The notes under the pieces: generated by a model | Seen by the model: only the letters and a program-made list of their open reading frames with translations | Database searches by the model: none | Told to the model about the DNA's origin: nothing | Translations under genes and position numbers: made by a program | Shown here: positions 28,968-38,278 of the stretch, in pieces | Layout: each line of letters opens with the position of its first letter | Numbering within the stretch: the first letter of the stretch is position 1 | NCBI RefSeq assembly: GCF_017874455.1 | Contig: NZ_JAGGLN010000006.1 | Coordinates: forward strand, 56,623 to 120,622 | Direction: 5' to 3' | Source of the DNA: Methanobacterium aggregans | Lineage (GTDB): Archaea; Methanobacteriota; Methanobacteria; Methanobacteriales; Methanobacteriaceae | Length of the DNA: 64,000 nt

Positions 28968-31124
28968 TCATCTCCAATCCTTAAAATTGGTGGAACCAAT
29001 GAGTTCAACTGAATTCTCACTCAGAAGCCTGATGAGATCCTCTGGACTGTAAAGAAGTTCCATTTTAAGCTTAGCATTGTCTTCATATGGCAAGTAGTTT
29101 ATGAATTTGTTTTTAACGAATTTTCCAGTTTTTTCATGGATTAAGGTGCTTATTTCAGGTTCACTGAGTATATCCTTAACGTTGCCCATAAGCTCTTGAA
29201 TCATGTCGAAGCTTAAATTATCCCTGAATTTGAATGATGAGTAGTAAGCACTATTTTTTATATCGTATATGTCATGATAAAGACTGAAAATGATGGATAA
29301 AAGTGCATTAACCTTTAAACCTGCAAATGTGTATATGTAAACCTGGTTTGAGTCTATTTCCACGGGAATTATTCCCTCTTTAAAACCCACAGAATCAGCA
29401 TGTTCAACGTATTCATGGATCTTATCCTGTGAAAGTTCATCGAAAGTCTTAAGAATGTCTTCATCGTAGTTTCCAAGTAGAATCTCGTAGATCTTTCTAC
29501 TTATCAAATGATCCACAACTGCACCTTCAGTGTACCAGTCTGGAACATTTCCCTTAGGTCCCCTTTGAACCTTAACATTGAATCTTTTGTGGTCTATGTC
29601 TTTGACTATCCATGGAACACCTCCTAGAATGAATTTAGTTCCCTTCTGGAGGAAGTGTACGACGAAAAGTAGATCCAGAGAACCTATATTCTTAACACCT
29701 TCCCTAACAGTGTACTCCATACTGGGACAGAACACACTGTAAAAGCTCATGAAGTTACGTCTCCCAAATTTCTTCTCGAAGTTGTAACCCAAACTCAGAT
29801 TTCCATTCATGTTATGAACAAATTCCCTCTCTTCCATGCTTTCAATTATGGATTTAAAATCTTCTTTGCTTATCTTTGAGAACACGTAACTACTCTTTAA
29901 ACTATTAAAGAGTTCGCCTTGTTTTATTTTACCCTTTTCAAATATTGAACTTAATATCTGATGAAAATAGATGTCTTTGGGTTTTTCTGGAATTTTAATA
30001 TCCTCGATACGGTTTTCCATGATTAAACAGATCTCAGCCAGGGTTATGAAGATCTCCTCATCCCTCTTGTAAAAGACTATGGACTTTTGTTTATTGGATC
30101 TTCTTCCACTCCTTCCCACTCTCTGCAAAAAAGAGCTTACATTGTATGTGGGCCTGATTTGAACCACAATATCGATATTTCCAATGTCTATACCCAGCTC
30201 CAGGGTGCTGGTACTTATCATAAAGCCATCTTTAAGGTGCTTGAATTTTTTTTCACTCTCCTCACGTTCGTCACGATCGATGGAGGAGTGATGTATGTAG
30301 ATATTGTTTATTTTAAGGGTTTTTCTCAGGAGATTGTAATATCTCTCAGCATCCTTCCTTGAATGGACAAATATGAGTATTTTCCGGCCAACGTACCTCT
30401 CTAAAACCTCACAAATATCTGTATCTGAACCACAGAGAACTTTGTAATCAAAGGGCCTTTTTGAAGGATCAGTTACGATCTCTGCAGGTTTATCTGGATT
30501 TAACCATTTAGAAACAGTTTCAGGATTTCCCACGGTAGCTGATAATCCCACAATTGAGACAGAATCGTTAAAATAAGCTTTCATTCGATTTATGATGGAG
30601 TTGAGTTGTGTTCCACGGTCAGATTCTACGAAGTAGTGTATCTCATCCACTATCACGTACTTCACATTCTTAAAAATCCTTTCCTTCTCTTCGGAGGATT
30701 TGTTCATGAAAATAACCTCAAGGGATTCTGGGGTTATTAAAAGTATGTCCGTTGGATTTTTAATGAATGCCTTTTTTTTAGTGCCCGGAACATCTCCATG
30801 CCATTTGGTAACTTCTAGATTGAAATGATTGCACCAGTTTTCAATTCTTTCGTGCATATCATTTATAAGGGCCTTTAGTGGGGATACGTAGATGACACTA
30901 ACAGGTTCTAAATTGTTCGTGATGATATCATCGAAGATAGGAATGAGTACAGCTTCAGTTTTACCTGAAGCAGTTGGTGCAATAACCAAAGTATCATTCT
31001 TTTCCTTGATCACTGGAATGGCCTGTTCCTGAATGGGATTCAGGCTTTTCCACTTCAATCGATTCCCAAGGAAGCCCTTCATCCTGCTGTTTAAAAGTTC
31101 AACAGCAGAGTCGTTACCAGTCAT
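28968..31124 (-). CDS. Lhr-like DEAD/DEAH helicase (BrxHI type)
   Basis: 718-aa SF2 helicase. Motifs: Q-motif region LNPIQEQAI, Walker A APTASGKTE, DEIH (VDEIHYFVESDRG), SATVGNPE, STSTLELGIDIG and QRVGRSGRR. The spacing and the RGTQL segment after DEIH are typical of Lhr-like helicases. The family unwinds duplex DNA or RNA. The start overlaps the BrxD-like ATPase gene by 11 bases. The same pair, BrxD plus BrxHI, is known from type 2 BREX phage-defence loci, but no pglX, pglY, pglZ or pglW is present here, so this would be a stand-alone or different system with the PUA-like gene. Confidence 0.82.
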   Translation of the reverse strand: MTGNDSAVELLNSRMKGFLGNRLKWKSLNPIQEQAIPVIKEKNDTLVIAPTASGKTEAVLIPIFDDIITNNLEPVSVIYVSPLKALINDMHERIENWCNHFNLEVTKWHGDVPGTKKKAFIKNPTDILLITPESLEVIFMNKSSEEKERIFKNVKYVIVDEIHYFVESDRGTQLNSIINRMKAYFNDSVSIVGLSATVGNPETVSKWLNPDKPAEIVTDPSKRPFDYKVLCGSDTDICEVLERYVGRKILIFVHSRKDAERYYNLLRKTLKINNIYIHHSSIDRDEREESEKKFKHLKDGFMISTSTLELGIDIGNIDIVVQIRPTYNVSSFLQRVGRSGRRSNKQKSIVFYKRDEEIFITLAEICLIMENRIEDIKIPEKPKDIYFHQILSSIFEKGKIKQGELFNSLKSSYVFSKISKEDFKSIIESMEEREFVHNMNGNLSLGYNFEKKFGRRNFMSFYSVFCPSMEYTVREGVKNIGSLDLLFVVHFLQKGTKFILGGVPWIVKDIDHKRFNVKVQRGPKGNVPDWYTEGAVVDHLISRKIYEILLGNYDEDILKTFDELSQDKIHEYVEHADSVGFKEGIIPVEIDSNQVYIYTFAGLKVNALLSIIFSLYHDIYDIKNSAYYSSFKFRDNLSFDMIQELMGNVKDILSEPEISTLIHEKTGKFVKNKFINYLPYEDNAKLKMELLYSPEDLIRLLSENSVELIGSTNFKDWR

Positions 31125-32361
31125 CTTCTAACGCTTCTTCTAATTCAGTTTCCTTTTCTGCAAAGACCTTCAAGATATCCTTATCTGTGCTAAACTCTTC
31201 TGGGTTTTGTTGTACTGTATCCAGGACACTGACGAAGGATCGGATGAATATTCTTGGTGTGACTTTTCCTCCGGTTAATCCTGCATTTTCTTCGTGTGTG
31301 AGAACAATTTCCTCAATCATGGGACTTATTTTTTCTTTAGAATTCCATTCAAACACTTCTTCGTGCATGATCATAAGTCTTCCAGCTATATCCATAAGAT
31401 CATCCTTTTCAAATCCTTCAAGGGTGAGGACAGGTTTTCTCAAATCCTTAAGCGAAGTATCCAGGGCATCTTCTATTCTATCGTAAAGAGCACCATAAGC
31501 TGGAACTCCCAACTTAGGATCATCAAAGAATTGAGGGGTTCCAGCCATTACAAAGAGAGTGTTTTGAAAGTTACCTAAACTACATTCATCATATATGTCC
31601 CTGATGTAGTTGTAAGCAGTATCTCTAAGTTTTTTTGTATGTAAGTTCATTATGTACTCTGTTTCATCAATCAGAATAACTAATCCGGAGTATCCAATGG
31701 ATTTTATGAATGCTGCAAGTGCTTCTAAGAATTTGAAGGTGTTTTCACGGTCTATATCTCCTTTAACACCAAATTTTCTTTTCTCTGTGAAGGGTATGTT
31801 GGAGTCTCCCCTTAACCATGCTTGAGCATACTTTGCTGTTTCATAGTCACCAGCGTTCATGGCCTTTTGGTAATTTTCTATTGCAACCACGAATGGATTG
31901 GAATGTTCACGTGCAAGTTCAAGATCATTCTGCATATTTTCCGTAACGATCAAATTCTGTTTCACAGGGTCTGTTGTCTCATTGAATGCCATCATTTTGA
32001 GTTTGGTTATCCATCTCTCGATTATGTGCTCAAGGGATGTTCCTGTTTTGCACTTGAGATTTTTTGCAATGTTTTTGTAGACCACTTCAATCTTGTTGAA
32101 TGGTATATCCCTACTTAATGTCACTTTAGAAACTACAAAATTATCCTCAAATGCCATCTCCTCAACAACCTTAAGGAAGAAGGATTTACCTGATCCATAT
32201 TCTCCATTGATGAATTTAGTGATAGCTTTTCCTTCATCTACTTTTTTGAGTAAATATCTGAATTCTTCTATCTCATTTTCCCTACCAATGCAGACTTCTG
32301 ATGCACCACTTGATGGAACATTCCCATTTTTCATAGCCATTATTATGTCTTCGTAATCCAT
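31114..32361 (-). CDS. BrxD-like P-loop ATPase (DUF2791 type)
   Basis: About 415 aa. It begins with VCIGRENEIEEF, a box-VII-like arginine-anchored start of STAND/ORC-type ATPases. Walker A GEYGSGKS follows at about 53-60 and Walker B LVILIDETEYIM in the middle, then the sensor-like FVMAGTPQFF. This order matches DUF2791 ATPases called BrxD in BREX loci. I choose ATG 32361, with GGTGG just upstream; GTG 32370 directly follows the stop of the PUA-like gene and is the alternative. It lies between the PUA-like gene and the Lhr-like helicase, with which it overlaps. Probably an ATP-dependent loader or switch for the helicase. Confidence 0.8.
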   Translation of the reverse strand: MDYEDIIMAMKNGNVPSSGASEVCIGRENEIEEFRYLLKKVDEGKAITKFINGEYGSGKSFFLKVVEEMAFEDNFVVSKVTLSRDIPFNKIEVVYKNIAKNLKCKTGTSLEHIIERWITKLKMMAFNETTDPVKQNLIVTENMQNDLELAREHSNPFVVAIENYQKAMNAGDYETAKYAQAWLRGDSNIPFTEKRKFGVKGDIDRENTFKFLEALAAFIKSIGYSGLVILIDETEYIMNLHTKKLRDTAYNYIRDIYDECSLGNFQNTLFVMAGTPQFFDDPKLGVPAYGALYDRIEDALDTSLKDLRKPVLTLEGFEKDDLMDIAGRLMIMHEEVFEWNSKEKISPMIEEIVLTHEENAGLTGGKVTPRIFIRSFVSVLDTVQQNPEEFSTDKDILKVFAEKETELEEALEDDW

Positions 32362-32370
32362 AGACACCAC

Positions 32371-33192
32371 CTACTCCAAACTTATGTAACTAAAATTCCT
32401 TTTTTTACCTAAACGACTGTATAAAACTACAAATTTATCAGGGTCCCGTGAAGCTTTATGTTTTAAACCAAGTTTCCAAACATTTTTAGCATAGAACTCT
32501 TCTATTTCTTCATAAGTTTTTGATATGCCATATTCATTTAGAAGTTTCTTTAACAATTTAATGAAAAGCTTAATTTCAAATTGGTTCTTTTGTTTTTCAG
32601 TTATACGGATAACATTGTATAATCCATTGATTGAATTTAAAAGGAAATCTTCCAGTGTAAATGACACATTCTCGAAATAAGCAGGATACTCCTTGGTCAA
32701 ACTAACTTTACGAAGTATAGTTTTAAAATCATCCTCAGTTATCTCCCTATATTCTGCTTTAAAGTAACTTGCTGATTTATTTTTATCTGCAACAAATTCT
32801 AAATCATTTGCTATATTTTTGGCAACCACTGGATCCGTGAAATACTTCATTCCCTTGAGTTTTAATTTTTTTGGACTTTCATAATGATTGTAAAGTGATT
32901 TACCATCCTTGTAAGTTTCTTTAACCATGGTGTAAGCAAAGAAACTAATATTTTTCTGTTTATCAAGATCTAACGTTGAAAATAAAATAATTCTATCGTT
33001 GGGTTTGATATCTTTTAAAATCGTGCTGCGTTTTTTTTCAGCACCTAAGGTTTTTGAAGCATCCAATTGTTTCAACAAGCCTTTATCGAACTTATGGACC
33101 CAGTACCTAGGTTCATGAGATACATTTTCTTGGTCATTCAATCTATTTTGATTTATACTTCCCCCTCCCCTGAACGCGTCGATAAAACACAA
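32371..33192 (-). CDS. PUA/EVE-like protein, first gene of BrxD-Lhr operon
   Basis: Up to 273 aa. The N-terminal ~150 residues show an EVE/PUA-like pattern: RYWVHKFDKGLL, IKPNDRIILFS, FFAYTMVKETY, then SYFKAEYREITEDDF. Such domains read modified bases or bind RNA. The C-terminal ~120 residues are helical with basic patches. The coordinates use the only plausible canonical start, TTG at 33192. A near-perfect ribosome site (GGAGG inside a G-rich run at 33161-33170) points seven bases further to an in-frame ATA at 33156-33154 instead, so the true start may be AUA with a 261-aa product. It ends one codon before the ATPase gene. Probably the sensing part of the operon; inference. Confidence 0.68.
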   Translation of the reverse strand: MCFIDAFRGGGSINQNRLNDQENVSHEPRYWVHKFDKGLLKQLDASKTLGAEKKRSTILKDIKPNDRIILFSTLDLDKQKNISFFAYTMVKETYKDGKSLYNHYESPKKLKLKGMKYFTDPVVAKNIANDLEFVADKNKSASYFKAEYREITEDDFKTILRKVSLTKEYPAYFENVSFTLEDFLLNSINGLYNVIRITEKQKNQFEIKLFIKLLKKLLNEYGISKTYEEIEEFYAKNVWKLGLKHKASRDPDKFVVLYSRLGKKRNFSYISLE

Positions 33193-33232
33193 ATGTAATA
33201 ATTTATTTACCTATATCTTATATTAAACATAT

Positions 33233-33268
33233 TAATGATTAGTCCTATTATAAAATAGTAGGTCATTA
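33233..33268. promoter_or_regulatory. Dyad in divergent promoter region
   Basis: Between the PUA-like operon and the divergent zinc-ribbon repeat gene lie TAATGA (33233-33238) and TCATTA (33263-33268), enclosing CCTATT and AATAGTAGG around a TATA-like tattataaaata. The arms are not perfectly co-centred. Such a layout can let one factor control both directions. The gap is only ~109 bases, so both promoters must overlap it. Confidence 0.4.
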
Positions 33269-33301
33269 CAATTAACTCCTTAACATATTGACTCACAGAT
33301 C

Positions 33302-36124
33302 ATGAGAGATAATAATATGAAATTAAACGTCTTAGAAAATCCCAGTAGCATCAAAATAGCTGATAACAACTTTTTTAGATTATTAAAGGATTCTTCAGTT
33401 AAATTTGGTAGAATTAGTGTTATCTATGAATTTTTTGATGGTTTTGGAGTGCGGAATTTCCATGAAGATGTGAATGTGTACAGTTTAAAGGAAAAAAATA
33501 TCTGGTTTTCACACACTCAAAAGGACAAAAGATCACTCTACGCATTTGGGCTTAATGAACCTAAACTGAATGATTCGAACCTTCCCCTTTGTGTTCTTGA
33601 CTTTTCTATGGAAGGTTTAGAGAAAAACACCATTGCAACCTTTGCAGAAGATGATGAAAACAACCCCTTCGTTTTAATCAGGGTAAATTATCCTGAGTTA
33701 AGAGGAAGGCCATTCAATGGAGTTTTAATTGAAAAAGAAAGGATCAAAGTCCTGGAAGGTAACAAGAAGAGATACTTCATCAGTCTTGGTCAACTAGATA
33801 GTTCTAATTTTCTTGAAAATATTGAAGAGTTCCTTGAGGAGATGGATCGTATAACACCTACAGATTTGGATGATAACTTAGGATCAGAAAATACTGATAA
33901 AAAGGAAAATAAGGGTAGCTATTGTGTTTTATGTGGTAAAATATTACCTGAACTTGAAAAAACACAGTATCCTGAATTAAATCTTTTTCTGAATGAAAAC
34001 CCGGATGTATGTCAAGATTGTTTGGAAGAACTTTATGCTGGTAGGGCCCTGAAGGATATAATGGAGTTAATATCCATAAAACTTTTCAACGAGAAAAGTC
34101 TCCTAAAAAGGGTGGATAATCCTGATCTCTTCAAATCTTATCTACACGTTTTAAAAAAACAGGTTATTGTTAAGGAGTTCACACGGGATGTTTACATCTT
34201 CAATAATGAAAAGGACGTAGATGAATTAGTCAATAAATATGCAAAATTTGCAGCTAAAAGCTTAGATTCAGATGTTAATTCAGATTCAGACGTTTCAAAT
34301 GATTTAGATATTGATGCTTCTTCAAATTCCAATATTTCAGAAGATTTAACTTCAGAGGATGCTTCAGAAGACATAAATATAGATATTCCTTCAAATGATG
34401 ATAATTCGAATGAAGATACACCTGTGGGCATAACTGATTCAGAGGATACCTTTTTAAATCCTGATGATTCAGATAAGTTGGATGGGAATGTTTCTTCAGA
34501 TGAAACTGTTTCAAATCCTGCAGATAAAAAAGTATGTGAGTTATGCGGTTTGGAGTTACCCCTAGAAGATTTTTATAAATCTGATTCCTCACCTGATAAT
34601 CTCGCAACGAAATGTAAAAAATGTGCTAGAAAGTCTTATGCCGTCACAGCTCTGGAGGAAATCAGAGAGTACACTGATCCAGATACCCCATTCAATAAAG
34701 AAGACCTCTTAAAGCAGTGTAACGACCGCATGAAGTTTCTGGATTATATCTGGACTTTACAGGAGTTTGATCTAATAAGTCAAGATGAAAAACAAGATTC
34801 GTACACCTTAAAGCCGGAAGAGGAATTAAATAGTTTCATAAAGAAATATGGTGATAAAAAGCCAGAAATAATTACATCAGAGATTGCAGAACCTTCTAAA
34901 CAAAAACAAACAAAGAAGATAATAAAGGAATGTGAGATATGTGGCAAGAAATTACCAGTATCCCAATTCTATGCCTCTACAACATCTGAGGATGGTCACA
35001 ATTCAAAATGTAAAGAGTGTTCTAAAAAATCCCATGCTATAACCGCTTTGGAAGAGATCAAAGCTTACGTTGAGCCAGATACTCCATTCGATAAAGATGA
35101 TCTCCAAAATCAATTCGAAGATAGAACGAAGTTTTTGGATTACTTATGGACTCTACAGGAATTTGATTTAATAATCCATGATGAAAAATTGGATGTTTAT
35201 GCTTTAAACTCTGAAGATAAATTAAATTCATTTATAGAAAAATATGGGGATAAACCTGAGGAAGAACAAGAAGAAACCGTAGAACCTGAAGCATTAAAAC
35301 CTGAAGTACCACTCCCTCAAGTAAAAAATCCATATGAAAAAAAGCTTCTTGATGATGGGTTTAAGGAATGTGAATTATGTGGTAAAAGGTTACCACTATC
35401 TAATTTTTACAAATCCTCAACAACTGAAGATGGATACGTTGGAAAATGTAAGGAATGTTCAGAAAAAACCAATGCAATGAAAGCATTGAATGAAATCCAG
35501 GATTACGTTGAAGTTGGAAAACCCTTTGATAAAAGTGAACTATTAAAACAAATTGATAATCCTGTAAAGGTCAACTATTACATATGGACACTTCAAGAAC
35601 AGAATCTATTGGAGTATAATCCAAAGACCGGAACTTACATCTTGGAAATAAATGACCAATTCAAAGCGTATCAAAATTTAGTGAATGAGACACCTGACAA
35701 TAGATCAGATTCAGAAAAACCAGCAGAAGTCTCTGAGAAAGATTCTTCAACAGTTCCTAATGAAAAAGATCCTTTAAATGTTGTAGATGTTCCCGATGAA
35801 GATCTAACTCTCGAAGAAGAAACTTCCAAAGAAGAAGATTCAGTCTTAAGTCCTGTTAAGAAAGAAATCATCTATGTTTCAGATGACAATGGATCCCCTA
35901 TCAATATCTTGATGAAGGGAATAATTGAAAATGAAAAAATAATGTCCACTTTAAATGAGTTAGGGCCTGTTATCTCTTCAAACGTAAAAAAGCTTCTCAT
36001 AAACTGTTACATGGAAAATTATTCCGAGATAATGATAGATCTGGAAGTGAAGGATGGTTCCGTTGATGAACTATTGAGTTTCCTGGAAGGAGAAAATTGG
36101 AGTAACGTCAATTACAACAAATAA
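33302..36124 (+). CDS. Large protein with four zinc-ribbon plus winged-helix-like repeats
   Basis: 940 aa, not recognised as a whole. Residues 1-190 form a mixed alpha/beta domain. Four cysteine sets follow: C208/C211-C237/C240, C412/C415-C438/C441, C544/C547-C570/C573 and C690/C693-C716/C719. The last three have identical spacing (CxxC-x22-CxxC) and the wording CxxCGxxLPxxxFY...KCKEC, as in zinc ribbons seen before HNH domains of phages. Each is followed by ~70 residues like a winged helix (ALEEI, FLDYxWTLQEFDLI, Y-L, FIxKYGD). Acidic Asp/Ser linkers join repeats 1 and 2, and an acidic tail precedes a ~75-aa C-terminal domain. Divergent from the PUA-BrxD-Lhr operon. A modular DNA-binding arm is the likely role. 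ATG 33317 is an alternative start. Confidence 0.7.
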   Translation: MRDNNMKLNVLENPSSIKIADNNFFRLLKDSSVKFGRISVIYEFFDGFGVRNFHEDVNVYSLKEKNIWFSHTQKDKRSLYAFGLNEPKLNDSNLPLCVLDFSMEGLEKNTIATFAEDDENNPFVLIRVNYPELRGRPFNGVLIEKERIKVLEGNKKRYFISLGQLDSSNFLENIEEFLEEMDRITPTDLDDNLGSENTDKKENKGSYCVLCGKILPELEKTQYPELNLFLNENPDVCQDCLEELYAGRALKDIMELISIKLFNEKSLLKRVDNPDLFKSYLHVLKKQVIVKEFTRDVYIFNNEKDVDELVNKYAKFAAKSLDSDVNSDSDVSNDLDIDASSNSNISEDLTSEDASEDINIDIPSNDDNSNEDTPVGITDSEDTFLNPDDSDKLDGNVSSDETVSNPADKKVCELCGLELPLEDFYKSDSSPDNLATKCKKCARKSYAVTALEEIREYTDPDTPFNKEDLLKQCNDRMKFLDYIWTLQEFDLISQDEKQDSYTLKPEEELNSFIKKYGDKKPEIITSEIAEPSKQKQTKKIIKECEICGKKLPVSQFYASTTSEDGHNSKCKECSKKSHAITALEEIKAYVEPDTPFDKDDLQNQFEDRTKFLDYLWTLQEFDLIIHDEKLDVYALNSEDKLNSFIEKYGDKPEEEQEETVEPEALKPEVPLPQVKNPYEKKLLDDGFKECELCGKRLPLSNFYKSSTTEDGYVGKCKECSEKTNAMKALNEIQDYVEVGKPFDKSELLKQIDNPVKVNYYIWTLQEQNLLEYNPKTGTYILEINDQFKAYQNLVNETPDNRSDSEKPAEVSEKDSSTVPNEKDPLNVVDVPDEDLTLEEETSKEEDSVLSPVKKEIIYVSDDNGSPINILMKGIIENEKIMSTLNELGPVISSNVKKLLINCYMENYSEIMIDLEVKDGSVDELLSFLEGENWSNVNYNK

Positions 36125-36136
36125 ATTCCCTATTTT

Positions 36137-36571
36137 TTACTCCTTCAGTCCCACGTAACTCAGGATAATATCAGTTTTATCCTCAAGAACCTCTAAAGAT
36201 TTCTCATAACACTCTTCAACCACGGATTCAAGGTTTCCTTCTCCCTTCCAATGCTTTTTTAAGCATTCATATCCTAATTCCTTTGCAATCCTCTTAATAA
36301 CGTAGGTTGTGATGTAAATATCATCTATGTATCCGTATGGCCCGTATACCTGTTCTGGAATTATATCCATGGGCACAACGTAGTAGGCGATGGCAGCACT
36401 TATTCCAAGTCTTAACTCTTTACTGATACTACTTTCTTCAAGCATTTCAGTTAATAGTTTGAAAAGTTTAGGTCCATGATCAATGAATGAAGCATATTCA
36501 CCTTGATATGATTCTAAGTTTTCAGATAGTACGTCATAGAAATCTTTAAATTGATTTTCCATATTTTTCAC
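36137..36571 (-). CDS. YkvA-like (DUF1232) protein
   Basis: 144 aa. The segment YYVVPMDIIPEQVYGPYGYIDDIYIT is a clear DUF1232/YkvA signature (the usual YxxxPxDxxPD...xGxxDD), in a helical protein with only one weakly hydrophobic stretch. The family function is unknown; some members are linked to membranes or to stress loci. It converges on the zinc-ribbon repeat gene with 12 bases between their stops. A single gene with its own promoter in the AT-rich region after 36571. Confidence 0.75.
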   Translation of the reverse strand: MKNMENQFKDFYDVLSENLESYQGEYASFIDHGPKLFKLLTEMLEESSISKELRLGISAAIAYYVVPMDIIPEQVYGPYGYIDDIYITTYVIKRIAKELGYECLKKHWKGEGNLESVVEECYEKSLEVLEDKTDIILSYVGLKE

Positions 36572-36817
36572 CTTTTAAAGATATAATCAATTATTCTATA
36601 GTATTATCTAAACTTAAATAAGTTTATTCCTTAATTTTTAACGATTCAGGTTTCATTTGGATGATATTCTAACACTTTTTCCAGAATTTTAATTGTTATT
36701 TAATAAAGTATTATGGATAAATTTCTTCTTTGTTAAAAAACAAGCTTCTCTGAAACTTATTAAATTTCCTATAAATTTATATCCTCCATCTGAAATATTA
36801 CGAGTAGAGATGATCCT

Positions 36818-38032
36818 ATGCCATACCTTATCTGCGAACAATGTAACGTCTACTATGAAGTTAATTCAGAGGAAGAAATCACAAAATTTGGTAACTGTGA
36901 ATGTGGAAACCCCTTAAACTACTACGAATCCTTAGAGCTTTATCTGAAGGGAAGAGGGAAAATCAAAAGGCTTCCACAGCATGACAGTATAATTGGAGAA
37001 TTACTGGATCTCTATGAATCAACCGTGCTTAAGATAATCCTCTACGCTGTTAAGGAACTTCCTAAGGATATGGCAAGGGGCAGAGTTGTAGTCTTTCTCA
37101 GGGGATCAAAATCCTCATTCATAGTGGATGAAAACCTGAACCAGCTGAAAACCTACTCAGTACTCTCAGGCATATCCCGGAAGAAGATGGATAAACTCAT
37201 GGAGATCCTTGTTGAAAAGAAGTTTCTAAAAACCAGAACAGTGGATGAGTATCCAAACAACGATGTTGTATCATTAACTGATGAAGGCAACAGCTTCATA
37301 TTCAACAAAGAATCATTGGATATGGGATTATTTGAAAACAAGAATGTTGATCTGATGATTGGTGTTGATGAGGAGCTTTACAGTAAACTGAGAAGCCTGA
37401 GAAATCGCATAGCAGAAGATATTGAAATGCCAGCTTACATCGTTTGTGCCAATGCACCACTCATTGAGATGGCAAGAAAAATGCCGGTCAAGCCTGAAGC
37501 AATGCTTTCAATCAAGGGTATTGGTAAAAAATTCATGGAAAACTACGGAGAAAGTTTTTTAAATCTTATCAGGGATTACAAATCTGGAAAAACAGTTCAC
37601 ATTCCTAATCATAAAAGAAAACCTCAGAAAAAGAATGAAAAACCATCTGAAATTCAGGATCCATTCGATTTTCACAACATAATCCTGAACGATCCTCGTA
37701 ACATTATGCGAACCCATACAGCATTTCTTTTAGGTGAAACTAGGGACAGCAAACACGTTGATGTTTTATGTCAGGCAACAAAGGATGATGACGGCAATGT
37801 TAGACGTTTAGCTGCAGCTGCACTGGGCAAGATAGGGGACAAACGTGCTGAAGATGCATTGATAGATCTTCTGCAGGATCCGAAGCCTCAGGTACGGCAG
37901 TATGCAGCAACTTCACTTGGGAAGATAAAATCTAGAAAGGCATTACCTTACCTTAGAAAATTGGATAACGATCCAGTTGTTTATGTTCAGGAAAACGTGG
38001 AATGGGCCATCCAAAAAATAAGAAAGGATTAG
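36818..38032 (+). CDS. Zinc ribbon - RQC-like winged helix - HRDC - HEAT repeat protein
   Basis: 404 aa. Four parts are visible. An N-terminal zinc ribbon has C6/C9 and C27/C29. Residues ~55-160 resemble the RQC winged helix of RecQ (VVVFLRGSKSSFI, YSVLSGISRKKMDKLME, YPNNDVVSLTDEG). Residues ~178-250 form an HRDC domain (LRSLRNRIAEDIEMPAYIV, LSIKGIGKKFMENYG). Residues ~275-404 hold HEAT/PBS-type repeats (VRRLAAAALGKIGD, VRQYAATSLGKIKS). In effect it is the DNA-binding tail of RecQ without the helicase motor, joined to a protein-binding solenoid. The zinc ribbon is shared with the NERD protein encoded next. Role unknown; a DNA-structure adaptor is plausible. Confidence 0.72.
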   Translation: MPYLICEQCNVYYEVNSEEEITKFGNCECGNPLNYYESLELYLKGRGKIKRLPQHDSIIGELLDLYESTVLKIILYAVKELPKDMARGRVVVFLRGSKSSFIVDENLNQLKTYSVLSGISRKKMDKLMEILVEKKFLKTRTVDEYPNNDVVSLTDEGNSFIFNKESLDMGLFENKNVDLMIGVDEELYSKLRSLRNRIAEDIEMPAYIVCANAPLIEMARKMPVKPEAMLSIKGIGKKFMENYGESFLNLIRDYKSGKTVHIPNHKRKPQKKNEKPSEIQDPFDFHNIILNDPRNIMRTHTAFLLGETRDSKHVDVLCQATKDDDGNVRRLAAAALGKIGDKRAEDALIDLLQDPKPQVRQYAATSLGKIKSRKALPYLRKLDNDPVVYVQENVEWAIQKIRKD

Positions 38033-38278
38033 ATTGAGACTTTATGTAATTTCATATTATAAATCTTTTTTCAGTGAACTCAATTTATTCCTAATAGAGA
38101 TTATATAAACTTTTTTGATTAACTAATTCTAAAATCTGAGTTTAATAAGGGGAAAGAAAGGGTTATTATTACTTCTAAACTCTTAATTATTACTTTTTAT
38201 TATTTTTAAACAGATTAATGCCATTTAAATAGAAAATAATAAAAAATATAACTTTTTAATATAAAATTTGGGATTTGA

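Noticed and set aside
28968..32361. Complete type 2 BREX system
   Set aside because: Only BrxD-like and BrxHI-like proteins are present; there is no PglX methyltransferase, PglZ phosphatase-like, PglY or PglW protein nearby.
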